A stretch of DNA of 33,691 nt from an uncultured Bacteroidales bacterium (GCA_903911085.1 CAIWCC010000002.1:1-33691), one strand, 5' to 3'. Positions 1-8,348 are shown, numbered from the stretch's first letter. Made by a program: numbers and translations. The notes: generated from the letters alone by a model not told the origin.

Positions 1-92
1 ATAATAACATGGATATAACATATAATTATATATTAACATATTATATTCTTATATAATTCTTAGTTCAATAAATTTAATTACTTTTGTAAATG

Positions 93-232
93 AAATAAAG
101 CGGTAAGTTGACAGTTATCAGTTGACAATTATCAGTTGACTGTTAAACCTAAACGTTGCCAACTATAAACTACCAAATTCCAACTACAAACTATTAACTA
201 CCAACTATCATCTACCAACTATCAACTAAAAC
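93..232. repeat. short degenerate tandem repeats upstream of hypothetical gene
   Basis: The stretch directly before the first gene consists of short near-repeats. The motif agttgacaRttatc occurs twice, and variants of ctaccaactatca run up to the start codon. The left block is roughly the reverse complement of the right block (agttgac/agttgat against caactatcaact), so the region could also fold. I see no clear promoter inside it. Bases 1-92 are AT-rich and show nothing recognisable. Confidence 0.6.
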
Positions 233-1045
233 ATGGCAATTGTAAAAGGAATTTTTCAGGCAACAGGGAGCATCAAGGGCGTATCATTTTACAGTCCGGT
301 GGGGAGCGACAAAGTGATAATGCGTACCAAAGGTGGTGCCACAAAGGAGAGAATAGCTAAAGGCAAGGAGTTTGAAAAACTTCGTCATCATCAGGCTGAA
401 TGGGGTGGCTGTGTGCAATTTGCCAGAGGGGTGCGTGGTGCTGTGGGTGAATTGTACCGCCTGGCCGATTTTAATCTGTCGCCAGTATGGACAGGCATGG
501 GCAAAAAGTTGATAAAACTGGACACTATAAGCCCTATTGGCGAGCGAAAACTGCAATTGACTGTGTATAAACAAGCTTTAAACGATTTTAATTTCAACCG
601 CAATTATCCATTGGCCAGCATTTTACGCGTGATGCCCACCGTGGAAGTGGACAGACAAGCACTGAAAGCTACTGTGGTTTTTCCACGTATCAATACCGAA
701 TCGCATTTAGTGAACTTTCAGCGTCTACCGTATTTCCGACTCATTGCCTGCCTTGGCACTGTGTCCGACATGCACTACAAACCGGTAATGCAAACCAACT
801 ATGACGCATTAAATCCTGAATTGCAAGGTTTTAGTGTTAGCAAAATGAGTAATTGGCTTTCTACCAATGATATTATTGATGAACAAACATTTATAATGCA
901 GTTCGACGATCATTTTATACCAATGATTACCGACGACATAACCCTAGTGGTAAGTGTGGGTATGGAGTTTGGCAATGTGGCTTTTGGAGGTAGTATAGTG
1001 GAAGTGAAACGTGCGGGATGTGCTAGAATACTGAAAGTGCTGTGA
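233..1045 (+). CDS. hypothetical protein of a Bacteroidetes-restricted type
   Basis: A 270-residue protein with no signal peptide and no membrane segment. It opens with a short Gly/Ser-containing stretch (GSIKGVSFYSPVGSDKVIMR), then a basic helical part with conserved-looking Trp/Cys/Phe positions (residues about 40-80). The second half is mostly beta-strand. The layout (short N-terminal motif, helical middle, beta-rich end) recalls DUF6266-like Bacteroidetes proteins, but I cannot assign it to that family. It stands alone: the upstream side is tandem repeats and downstream there is almost 1 kb without genes. Base composition is somewhat richer in GC than the surrounding spacer, as expected for a real gene. 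Function unknown; start ATG at 233 is the only reasonable one. Confidence 0.7.
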   Translation: MAIVKGIFQATGSIKGVSFYSPVGSDKVIMRTKGGATKERIAKGKEFEKLRHHQAEWGGCVQFARGVRGAVGELYRLADFNLSPVWTGMGKKLIKLDTISPIGERKLQLTVYKQALNDFNFNRNYPLASILRVMPTVEVDRQALKATVVFPRINTESHLVNFQRLPYFRLIACLGTVSDMHYKPVMQTNYDALNPELQGFSVSKMSNWLSTNDIIDEQTFIMQFDDHFIPMITDDITLVVSVGMEFGNVAFGGSIVEVKRAGCARILKVL

Positions 1046-2014
1046 GTATTGGTTTATGTGGTGAGTATTTATCACGTTTTTTGAGAGAACAAAAATAGGA
1101 CTAAATAAGTGGAAGTAATATTTTCGTATTATTGAATTCAAAAGTAAAAGAATAGCACGCGGATTACACTGTTTGAACGGATTTTAAACGGATTTTAAAA
1201 ATACTTCGTATTTTGAATCTTGCTTATTTTCTAAATAAAAGTTTGAACGCAAATTGAGCAAATTATCGCAAATATAGGTTGCTAAATATTGGATCATTAG
1301 TACACTGTAATTAGCTGATATTTTGACATTTACATTTAAATATTGTACAAAATAAATCATTGGTGTCCGATAAACAGAGAATATAAAATAATGTCGCCCC
1401 CGATGGGGCTTATTGGCACTTCTAATTCATTGACTACCATAATTTCGCTTCTCCGAAGCTATAAATAAAGGTCCCATCGGTGCGACATTATCTCAAAGCA
1501 TTATTGGAAGCGGTTTTCAGTTGTAAAATAAAAAGTTTAACGGACATCAATGAAAAAACCCACAAGGATTTGAAAGATAAGGTACTTAATTAGATTACTC
1601 TCTTAACTCAAAAAAATACTCAACTACCCCACCATCAAATTTGGACACTTAATATTTATTCAAAAATTATTACCTTTGCAGTCAAAATAATTGAGTTTAT
1701 ACAGATTAACCGTTTATAGCTCTCAAAAACAAAGATTTAAGATTAGACACTAAGTTACACTAAATTACACTAAGTTTCACTAAGAATATTATTAAAAATT
1801 AAGAACACTAAGGAAAAACATAAATGTTTTTTAGAATAGTCGTTTTATTATAAAACATTTATGTTTTATCTTAGAGTTCTCATAATAAATGATTAAAAGA
1901 ACCTTAGTGAACCAACGGTCAGCGTAGCTAAACTTTGTGCCCTTAGTGACTTAGTGGTAAATCTTTTATTTTAAATCACATAGTATAATAATCTATATAA
2001 AGTCTAATAATTAA
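1046..2014. other. gene-free, repeat-rich gap
   Basis: No convincing gene lies here. Around 1150-1200 is one arm of a repeat with acgcggattacac and aacggatttt, related to the inverted pair at 6650-6890. Bases 1388-1491 form a MITE-like element (listed separately). TACCTTTG at 1671-1678 is a good match to the Bacteroidetes -7 box, but the nearest upstream TTTG is 27 nt away, which is too far. Bases 1735-1975 hold repeated ctaagttacac-type motifs and their inverted counterparts (ttagtgacttagtgg), with a self-complementary stretch around 1825-1870 (acataaatgtttt.../aaaacatttatgtttt). Confidence 0.55.
1388..1491. repeat. MITE-like element with inverted ends
   Basis: The 104-bp element begins ataatgtcgcccccgatggg and ends cccatcggtgcgacattat. 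The two ends are inverted copies of about 20 bp with few mismatches. A small hairpin, gcttc-tcc-gaagc, lies inside at 1447-1459. It encodes nothing. It resembles the short dispersed intergenic elements common in Bacteroidetes, but only this full copy is present here. The string aataatgtcgg at 6621-6631 matches one end only. Confidence 0.6.
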
Positions 2015-3145
2015 ATGAATTACTCAAAAATTCCATCACCATGCTACGTCCTTGACGAAATGGCATTCCGAAAAAATTTAGAACTTATTCGTTCAGTAAA
2101 AGAACGTGCTGGAGTAGAAATAATATTGGCATTCAAAGCATTTGCAATGTGGAGCGTTTTTCCCATTGTTCGCGAATATATCCCATTTTCAACTGCCAGT
2201 TCGTTGGCCGAGGCACGCTTAGCCTACGAGGAATTGGGCAGCAAGGCACATACCTATAGCCCCGCTTACACTACCAAAGAATTTCCGCAAATAATGGCTT
2301 GTAGCAGTCATATTAGCTTCAATTCATTGAATCAATTTCAACATTTCTACCCACAAACACAATTTGATAATATATCATGCGGACTACGAATAAATCCTGA
2401 ATTTTCGGATGTTGAAACTGATTTATACAATCCGTGTTCACCTGGCTCAAGGTTGGGTGTGGTAGCTGATTTATTGGGCGACAAACTACCAGAAGGCGTA
2501 CAAGGACTTCATTTTCATACTCTTTGCGAATCGAGTTCTTACGATTTAGAAAAAACGCTAAACGTTGTAGATGAGAAATTTGGAAAGTATTTTTCACAAA
2601 TAAAATGGCTCAATATGGGTGGTGGCCATTTAATGACGCGTGAGGGTTATGATATTGAACATTTAATCGGACTATTAAAAACTTTTCAAGCAAAATACCC
2701 TCATCTTCAATTGATTCTGGAGCCTGGTAGCGCTTTTGCATGGCGAACTGGCGTATTGGTTTCGAGCATAGTAGATATTGTTGAGAATAAGGGTATTAAA
2801 ACTGCAATGCTCGATATATCGTTTGCTTGTCATGCTCCCGATTGTCTGGAAATGCCATATAAACCTGCAATAGTTGGTGCAACAGATGCTGTGGAGGGCA
2901 AACCCACTTACAGAATGGGCGGAAACAGTTGTCTTTCAGGCGATTATCTAGGAGATTGGTCATTTGAAAATGAATTAAAAATTGGAGATAAAATTGTTTT
3001 TGAAGATATGATTCATTATACTTTGGTGAAAACCAATATGTTTAATGGCATTTCGCATCCAAGTATTGGAATGTGGACTTCCGAAAATGAATTTAATATG
3101 ATTCGTGAATTTGGGTACGATGATTATAAAACCAGAATGAGCTAA
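2015..3145 (+). CDS. nspC: carboxynorspermidine decarboxylase
   Basis: A 376-residue cytoplasmic PLP enzyme of the alanine-racemase/ornithine-decarboxylase fold (fold type III). It removes the carboxyl group of carboxynorspermidine or carboxyspermidine to give norspermidine or spermidine, the last step of the alternative polyamine route used by most Bacteroidetes. Visible features: N-terminal IPSPCYVLDE; the PLP lysine in AFKAFA (K41); the HFHTLCES strand; the glycine-rich phosphate loop NMGGGH (residues 200-205); EPGSA; and the C-terminal barrel with NSCLSGD (C306), the position of the catalytic Cys in this class. Length is normal for NspC. Its usual partner, carboxynorspermidine dehydrogenase, is not beside it; both flanks are repeat-filled spacers. 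No clear promoter was found in the 100 bp before the ATG. Confidence 0.93.
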   Translation: MNYSKIPSPCYVLDEMAFRKNLELIRSVKERAGVEIILAFKAFAMWSVFPIVREYIPFSTASSLAEARLAYEELGSKAHTYSPAYTTKEFPQIMACSSHISFNSLNQFQHFYPQTQFDNISCGLRINPEFSDVETDLYNPCSPGSRLGVVADLLGDKLPEGVQGLHFHTLCESSSYDLEKTLNVVDEKFGKYFSQIKWLNMGGGHLMTREGYDIEHLIGLLKTFQAKYPHLQLILEPGSAFAWRTGVLVSSIVDIVENKGIKTAMLDISFACHAPDCLEMPYKPAIVGATDAVEGKPTYRMGGNSCLSGDYLGDWSFENELKIGDKIVFEDMIHYTLVKTNMFNGISHPSIGMWTSENEFNMIREFGYDDYKTRMS

Positions 3146-3418
3146 TAATTATTAGAATTTTTATTGATTAGTATACTTACTTAAGTAGGGTCTGCTGAAA
3201 ACTGTAATATTATTGATTGACAAATGATTAGTATAACAATAAAATTGATTTGTGCTAGGTATTTGAAGGTTTATATTCAAATATCATGCACTAATCTTTC
3301 GGTTGAAGTTTTAAATCCCGTAGGGTGGGGTGTCAAAAATTAACTAACTATTTTTATAATTTTCGTTCTAAAAAATAACTGTAATTTGTATAATTCATGT
3401 TTGCATTGAGTACATTTC

Positions 3419-3457
3419 GACCTCTCCCCTAACCCCTCTCCCAAGGAGAGGGGGATA
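3419..3457 (-). repeat. palindromic repeat unit 1 (reverse orientation)
   Basis: gacctctcccctaaccc leads into the palindrome cctctccc-aa-ggagaggg. Written on the minus strand it matches the units at 13203-13243 and 14160-14200. It faces unit 2 about 70 bp away in opposite orientation, so the pair has the same geometry as the pair around the DUF559 cassette but with no gene between. Confidence 0.75.
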
Positions 3458-3525
3458 AGACGCAGTATTTTATAGGAAAACATAGAAACTTGGTCTGGCT
3501 CCCTCTCAAAAACTAAAAAAATCCC

Positions 3526-3593
3526 ATTCCCCTCTCTTCAAGGAGAGGGTGTCCGCAGGACGGGAGAGGTCAGGAGAGGGCGGGGGGAGAGGT
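3526..3593 (+). repeat. palindromic repeat unit 2 (forward orientation, variant tail)
   Basis: The palindrome cctctctt-caa-ggagaggg is followed by tgtccgcaggacgggagagg. That variant tail contains its own small hairpin (gtcc-gc-ggac type) and is shared with unit 3 on the opposite strand. A second degenerate half unit (aggagagggcggggggagagg) follows at once, suggesting partial duplication. Confidence 0.7.
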
Positions 3594-3953
3594 CTGGGTT
3601 TAAAAATGGAACGAGGATATTTTTCTATCAATTGTGAATTTTTTACAGCCCACCCTTAGGAATTGACTATGCATAACCCATAAGTGTTTATTTGGGAGTA
3701 AAATAAAAAGAGTAAATTGAACTCCAGAGGAGTTCTCCAACATACGCAAATAGCAGATAATCAAAGGGTAACTTCTTTGGAGTTAAGTTCATATTACTCT
3801 TACATCCCCAAAATAAATTTGGGGGTTATGCATAGGTAACTCCTCTGGAGTTTTTCAGTAGACCCTACTTAAATAATTTAAAATAAAAGACTTATTCAAT
3901 ATAAACTCAAATATTAAACACAAATAAAAAACATCCTTAAATAAAATACTTGT

Positions 3954-4763
3954 ATGACAAAAGAAATTGTAATTATCTTCGCATTAGCGCTGGTTTGTAT
4001 TTCGGCAACGACAAAAAAATCTAACCCAACACTTTATATTATAGGCGATTCCACTGTAGAAGGCGGGAGAGGGAATAATGGTTTGTGGGGTTGGGGGAAA
4101 TTTCTTCCTCAATTTTTCGACACAACAAAAATTTCAATTAAAAACTACGCCAGAGGTGGTACCAGTGCACGTACTTTTCAGACCAATGCCGTTCCTGAAT
4201 TCATGAAAATTAGTCGTGGTTTCTGGGACAGTGTTTCGGTAAAAATGAAAAAAGGCGATTATTTAATTATTCAGTTTGGACTAAACGACCAAGGTGCTGT
4301 AAATGACACGGCAAGAGCAAGAGGTACTTTGCACGGAACAGGCGAAGATAGCGTCACTATAATTAACAGTTTAACAAAGAAAAGTGAAGTTGTGCACACA
4401 TTTGGTTGGTACATGCGCCGCTTTGTTACTCAAGCAAAAGCAAAAGGCGTGAGTGTTATTGTTTGCTCCTCTATACCAAGAAATAAATGGGAAAACGATA
4501 AAACTGTACGTGGCGAATCGGGTTTTGCTGGCTGGGCTTTACAGGTTGCCAACGAAGAAAAAGTGTTTTCCATTGATTTAAACTCAAAAATTGCCGACGT
4601 TTACGATAGAGAAGGTAAACAAGCTGTAACCGATAAATACCACATTGCAAAAGATGCAACTCATACCACCGAAGGAGGTGCATTACTGAATGCTAGCATT
4701 GTAGCTCAGGAAATACGTGGACTAAAAAATTGCACGCTTAAGAAATATTTAATTGATAAATAA
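3954..4763 (+). CDS. secreted SGNH hydrolase, rhamnogalacturonan acetylesterase type (CE12)
   Basis: A 269-residue esterase expected to remove acetyl groups from the galacturonate of rhamnogalacturonan-type pectin, acting after export. An N-terminal hydrophobic leader (residues 4-18) suggests a Sec signal peptide; there is no good lipobox. The four SGNH blocks are present: GDSTVEGG with nucleophile S33; the Gly of RGGTSARTF (G68/G69); FGLNDQG with N111; and the DATH dyad D234/H237. Length and block spacing fit the fungal and bacterial CE12 family (RgaE/YesT-like). The gene is isolated between repeat-filled gaps and lies outside the pair of long inverted repeats that bound the rest of the carbohydrate genes, but its substrate fits the GH28 enzyme further on. 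Exact substrate is inferred from family membership. Confidence 0.87.
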   Translation: MTKEIVIIFALALVCISATTKKSNPTLYIIGDSTVEGGRGNNGLWGWGKFLPQFFDTTKISIKNYARGGTSARTFQTNAVPEFMKISRGFWDSVSVKMKKGDYLIIQFGLNDQGAVNDTARARGTLHGTGEDSVTIINSLTKKSEVVHTFGWYMRRFVTQAKAKGVSVIVCSSIPRNKWENDKTVRGESGFAGWALQVANEEKVFSIDLNSKIADVYDREGKQAVTDKYHIAKDATHTTEGGALLNASIVAQEIRGLKNCTLKKYLIDK

Positions 4764-4867
4764 AATATTTAAAAAAAGTAACTAGAGAAATAGTTGGAAA
4801 ACAGCACTTTAGTACATAACAAACTTTATGTATTTATGTAATTAATTGCAAATCAACTGATTGAACA

Positions 4868-5142
4868 TAGGGCTTTGCCCCAAACCCTACTCACTTTTTT
4901 GCCTTGATGCAAAAAAGTAAGCAAAAAAAACACCTCACCCGTCCTACAGACACCCTCTCCAACTGGAGAGGGAAAATAGGAATTGAAGTGTTTGACTTCG
5001 CCTGCTTCACTCGAAAAATTTGTCGTTTGTATGCTGAAAACTTTTAAACTCGTACCGTCGAAATACGTCGGTACTCAAACACAAAAGTTTTCTACGCACA
5101 CTTCACTCCATTTTTCGGCTCACCAGACGATGTCAGTCCAGT
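4868..5142 (-). repeat. long dispersed repeat, copy A (split by palindromic unit 3)
   Basis: Reverse-complement copy of the repeat at 32959-33172. Shared stretches include actcacttttttgcctt, tgaaaacttttaaactcg, tactcaaacacaaaagt and cactccatttttcggctc. Copy A is about 275 bp and copy B about 214 bp. The extra length is accounted for by the palindromic unit at about 4931-4992, which falls between agtaagcaaaaaaa and gacttcgcc, sequences nearly adjacent in copy B. This is a nested insertion. Confidence 0.85.
4931..4980 (-). repeat. palindromic repeat unit 3 (reverse orientation, nested in copy A)
   Basis: cacctcacccgtcctacag is followed by accctctcc-aact-ggagagggaa. On the minus strand it carries the same variant tail (tgtctgtaggacgggtgagg) as unit 2. 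It lies inside the long dispersed repeat and must have arrived after that repeat. Confidence 0.75.
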
Positions 5143-5243
5143 GCGAGATTCGTACATATTGGTAACATGCATATTTTTAACAATAAAATTCTATGTTTTT
5201 TTTGTCATGCACTAATTAACAACACTTTAAATACTTATAAAAT

Positions 5244-5275
5244 AAAAGGATATAACTTGCGGGTTTTATCCTTTT
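5244..5275 (-). terminator. intrinsic terminator of the AraC gene
   Basis: Read on the minus strand, aaaaggata pairs with tatcctttt across a 14-nt loop and is followed by a T-rich run (ttttatttta). The upstream arm overlaps the last codons and the stop of the AraC gene. Confidence 0.7.
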
Positions 5276-6156
5276 TTCTTACCCCTATATTCAGTTGGTG
5301 AAATGCTCATTGTTTTAGCAAAAACCCGACTAAAATAGAATGGATCATCAAAACCAATCAAAACAGAAATTTGATTAATTTTCATATCAGTAAAATCTAA
5401 ATAATGACAAGCTTGTTGAATTTTTAGTTGCGATAGGTAATTTAATGGCGAATAACCTGTCTTAGCTTTAAACAAAGTAGAGAAATGAGAAATTGAAAGT
5501 CCTACATACTCTGTCAATTCTTTCAATGTTAGCGATTTGTGGATATTCTCGCGCATAAAATGAATGGCGTCATCTACCACGTCACGTTCATTTTGTTTTG
5601 TGGAAATGCTTTCTCGGTATGCACCTAAAAACTTTAACGACCCCAGAAAATGAAAAAAACTGGTAATGCTATAATCGAGATTACTTTTGCTATACCCATT
5701 TTTCAAAGTAAAAAATATTTCTTCAAACAACTGAATTCGTTCCTCAATTCTTGAATCTTTTTCGGGACTGATACGGGTTGGTTTATCATGACCTTCGGAA
5801 AAGAAACTTGCTTTCTCTCCATCGAAGTGAATCCAATATATTGTCCATGGATTTATTCGATTACTACCATAAGCGTGTGTTTTTCCTTTTGGTAAAATAA
5901 AAAAATGATCTGGTAAAACTTTTTGTCGTACACCTTCAATTTGGAACCAACCAGACCCTTCAACACAATATATCAACACAAATTGCTTTGCTTCCTCTTT
6001 GGTTCTCGATCTATAATGGAAATCAGCCTTTGGATAATAGCCAATATCAGTGATATGTAGCAAACACCCCAATGTATCTGTTTCCAAATCGCTGACAATT
6101 GGTAAAGGTATCACTATTGCTCTTTCGCCAGTAAATCCACTTTTAAGTTTAGCCAT
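5266..6156 (-). CDS. AraC-family transcriptional regulator
   Basis: A cytoplasmic sugar-responsive activator of about 296 residues. The N-terminal half is an AraC-type cupin sensor (FVLIYCVEGSGWFQIEG, then the LPKGKTHAYGS strand). The C-terminal 100 residues carry two helix-turn-helix motifs: LTLKELTEYVGLSISHFSTLF, and INQISVLIGFDDPFYFSRVFAK with the usual SPTEYR ending. An open frame extends to a TTG at 6186, but the promoter at 6184-6216 would place the transcript start downstream of that TTG, so ATG 6156 is preferred. It is transcribed away from the symporter-GH2 genes and is the only regulator in the locus, so it is the obvious candidate to control them. The ligand cannot be read from sequence; L-arabinose, galactose and related sugars are plausible. 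Confidence 0.9.
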   Translation of the reverse strand: MAKLKSGFTGERAIVIPLPIVSDLETDTLGCLLHITDIGYYPKADFHYRSRTKEEAKQFVLIYCVEGSGWFQIEGVRQKVLPDHFFILPKGKTHAYGSNRINPWTIYWIHFDGEKASFFSEGHDKPTRISPEKDSRIEERIQLFEEIFFTLKNGYSKSNLDYSITSFFHFLGSLKFLGAYRESISTKQNERDVVDDAIHFMRENIHKSLTLKELTEYVGLSISHFSTLFKAKTGYSPLNYLSQLKIQQACHYLDFTDMKINQISVLIGFDDPFYFSRVFAKTMSISPTEYRGKKKG

Positions 6157-6183
6157 TTTTGTACAATAATTTATATTTGCAGT

Positions 6184-6216
6184 CAAAAATAGTAAAAAGT
6201 ACCGTAAATCCCAAAA
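6184..6216 (-). promoter_or_regulatory. Bacteroidetes-type promoter for the AraC gene
   Basis: On the minus strand: TTTTG (6212-6216), 20 nt, TATTTTTG (6184-6191). This matches the Bacteroidetes primary sigma consensus TTTG, about 19-20 nt, TAnnTTTG. The predicted transcript start near 6177 leaves a leader of about 20 nt before ATG 6156. Confidence 0.75.
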
Positions 6217-6956
6217 GTAGTAATATTATCCATGTAAATAGTTAGATATTCTATCAAAAAATCATTTATTATTTCTTTACTTTGCAATATAATTAAAAGA
6301 CATTAGAACAAAGAACAAAAAGTTAAGGCAAGTTTAGCTACTTAGTGGAAAGTCTTTTATTTTAAATTTCTATATAAAGTCTGTTGAAAAACTATTAATA
6401 ACCATGAAGTGGTTTAATATGATTAGCCCCGAATGAAATTCGGGGATGAAAAGTATTCATAAGGCAGAACTCTGAAGGAGTTCAATATCATCAATCAATT
6501 GAAATTAAACTCCTTCAGAGTTTTTATACGCATACATTTTAATCCATGGGTTACCACCCATGGCTAATCATATTAAACTCTTTCAGAGTTCTTTATTGAG
6601 AAAATATCAAAGTGGAAGTAAATAATGTCGGATTTATTGTATTAAAAAGAAAAAGAATGGAACGCGGATAAACGCTGATTGAGCGGATAAAAAAACGGAT
6701 TTTAATTCTCTCCATTTGGTCGATGACCGTTGGTTCTGATAAATCGGAATCGAAGATCAACGCAGTTAATGATTTTCAATAGTTTAGGTATTATCAGTCA
6801 TGTTTACATGACTTTAATCAGTACTCAATCCGTTTAAATATTATCAGTATTTATCCGTTTGATCCGTCAAATCCGCGTTCTATTCTTCTTTATTTATAGG
6901 ACATTATATTTTGGCCATTACTTAGTTTCATTTCCATAAAATTAAATCAATACAAT
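6217..6956. other. gene-free gap with two inverted-repeat elements before the symporter
   Basis: Bases 6330-6390 repeat the string tagtggNaagtcttttatttt also seen at about 1950-1975. Bases 6412-6578 form a hairpin-rich element (listed separately). Bases 6650-6690 and 6846-6890 are inverted arms containing gaacgcggat and ccgcgttctattctt. The 65 bp before the symporter contain tatattttgg, only a rough -7 box, so its promoter is not clear. Confidence 0.55.
6412..6578. repeat. hairpin-rich element with perfect 17-bp inverted ends
   Basis: The ends gtttaatatgattagcc and ggctaatcatattaaac are perfect inverted repeats. Inside are: ccccgaat-gaa-attcgggg (6427-6446); aactctgaaggagtt with its inverse aactccttcagagtt (6468-6482, 6508-6522); and ccatgggt-tacc-acccatgg (6544-6562). 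The first hairpin followed by gatgaaaag recurs in altered form at 11413-11455. Confidence 0.7.
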
Positions 6957-8348
6957 ATGAATAAATTCAACAAAACTTACATTTTTGGTATTTCTATGGT
7001 TTCGGCCATGGGTGGTTTGCTTTTTGGCTACGATTGGGTAGTGATTGGAGGCGCAAAACCATTTTACGAACGCTTTTTTGATATTGCTTCGTCGGCCAAT
7101 TTGCAGGCATGGGCTATGAGTTGTGCTTTAATTGGATGCGTGGTGGGTGCTGTAATCTCAGGTGTGGTAAGCGATAAATTTGGCAGAAAATGGCCTTTAC
7201 TTGCCTCGGCTTTCTTGTTTATGGTGGCTTCGCTTGGTACTGGATTGGCTATGAGCTACACTTACTTTATTTTTTTTAGAATAATAGGTGGAATTGGAAT
7301 TGGTTTAGCATCAGCACTTTCGCCTATGTATATTGCCGAAGTAGCGCCAACACACTTGCGAGGCAGGTTTGTTTCGCTCAACCAAATGACGATAGTTATA
7401 GGTATTTTGGCCGCTCAAATTATAAATTTATTGATTGCTCAAAAAGTTCCTGTTGGTGCAACTGATGAATTTATTCGTGCTTCATGGAACGGGCAAATGG
7501 GTTGGCGATGGATGTTTTACGCTTGTGCTGTTCCGTCGGCGCTATTTTTTCTACTTACTTTTTTTCTCCCCGAAAGTCCGCGCTGGCTACTAAAAGTCGG
7601 CAAAGCTGACAAAGCATTTCCAACATTAAAGAAAATTGGTGGCGAAGTGTATGCTCATCAAGAAATGAAAAATATTCAATCCACGTTGAATGATGTTACT
7701 GAAAAAGTTGATTTCAAAGCTATTCTCAATCCTAAATTCAGACCTATATTGATTATTGGTGTTGTGCTGGCTGTTTTTCAACAATGGTGCGGAATTAATA
7801 CGGTGTTTAATTATGCCGAAGAGATCTTTACTGCTGCCGGATATGGGGTCAGCGATACGCTTTTCAATATAGTTATTACGGGTAGTGTAAACCTTGTTTT
7901 TACATTGGTAGCCATGTTTACAGTGGATAAATGGGGGCGCAAAAAACTTATGGTGCTTGGTTCCATTGGGTTAGCTATCACCTATATTCTGCTTGGCGGT
8001 GCTTTTTATTTCCAACTCAAAGGCATTGCAGTACTAACTTTAGTAATTATTGCCATTGCCATTTATGCCATGTCGCTCGCGCCCATCGTGTGGGTTATTT
8101 TGTCTGAAATTTTCCCCAATCGCATTCGTGGAGCAGCTATGGCATTGGCCACTTTTGCACTGTGGATAGCCTGCTTTGTGCTAACCTACACTTTCCCATT
8201 ATTAAATAAAGGGCTGGGAGCCGCCGGAACATTCTGGGTATATGCTGCCATTTGTTTGTTGGGATTTGTATTTATTTTGATAAAACTGCCCGAAACAAAA
8301 GGAAAATCGTTGGAAGAAATTGAAAAAGAAATGGTAACCTCAAAATGA
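6957..8348 (+). CDS. sugar/proton symporter, MFS sugar-porter family (XylE/AraE-like)
   Basis: A 463-residue inner-membrane protein with 12 predicted helices. Family signatures are all present: DKFGRKWP after helix 2; RIIGGIGIGLAS followed by PMYIAEVAP and RGRFVSLNQ; PESPRWLLK at the end of helix 6; the QQWCGINTVFNYAEEIF helix 7 motif; DKWGRKKLM in the second half; and the C-terminal PETKGKSLEEIE. This is the D-xylose/L-arabinose/galactose:H+ symporter group; which sugar cannot be decided from sequence. The GH2 gene follows after 17 bp on the same strand, so the two are almost certainly one transcript. The role is import of the monosaccharide released by the surrounding glycosidases. Confidence 0.92.
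   Translation: MNKFNKTYIFGISMVSAMGGLLFGYDWVVIGGAKPFYERFFDIASSANLQAWAMSCALIGCVVGAVISGVVSDKFGRKWPLLASAFLFMVASLGTGLAMSYTYFIFFRIIGGIGIGLASALSPMYIAEVAPTHLRGRFVSLNQMTIVIGILAAQIINLLIAQKVPVGATDEFIRASWNGQMGWRWMFYACAVPSALFFLLTFFLPESPRWLLKVGKADKAFPTLKKIGGEVYAHQEMKNIQSTLNDVTEKVDFKAILNPKFRPILIIGVVLAVFQQWCGINTVFNYAEEIFTAAGYGVSDTLFNIVITGSVNLVFTLVAMFTVDKWGRKKLMVLGSIGLAITYILLGGAFYFQLKGIAVLTLVIIAIAIYAMSLAPIVWVILSEIFPNRIRGAAMALATFALWIACFVLTYTFPLLNKGLGAAGTFWVYAAICLLGFVFILIKLPETKGKSLEEIEKEMVTSK

Larger units (their letters stand above)
3146..3953. other. gene-free gap made of nested inverted repeats
   Basis: The gap is almost wholly repeats. An outer inverted pair at 3181-3201 and 3852-3872 (aagtagggtctgctgaaa type, one mismatch) bounds about 690 bp. 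Inside it lie two G/C-rich palindromic units (3419-3457 and 3526-3593, listed separately). There is also an inner inverted pair around 3662-3680 and 3825-3845 (tatgcataaccc). Short palindromes of the type aactccagaggagtt recur near 3720 and 3840, and a ccccaaa..tttgggg hairpin sits at about 3806-3825. No gene or plausible promoter was seen. Confidence 0.6.
4764..5265. other. gene-free gap holding a split dispersed repeat
   Basis: Bases 4764-4867 are AT-rich and show nothing. Bases 4868-5142 are a copy of the long dispersed repeat, interrupted by palindromic unit 3. The open frame at 4983-5165 is part of that repeat and is not counted as a gene. Bases 5143-5240 are AT-rich, leading into the AraC terminator. 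Confidence 0.6.

Noticed and set aside
1671-1678. Promoter for nspC (TACCTTTG)
   Set aside because: The -7 match is good but there is no TTTG at usable spacing and it is about 340 bp from the gene.
4983-5165. Small gene of 60 codons
   Set aside because: It lies wholly in the long dispersed repeat, and the same stretch recurs in copy B.
5266-6186. Longer AraC form starting at TTG 6186
   Set aside because: The promoter -7 box overlaps this codon, and ATG 6156 gives a normal cupin N-terminus.
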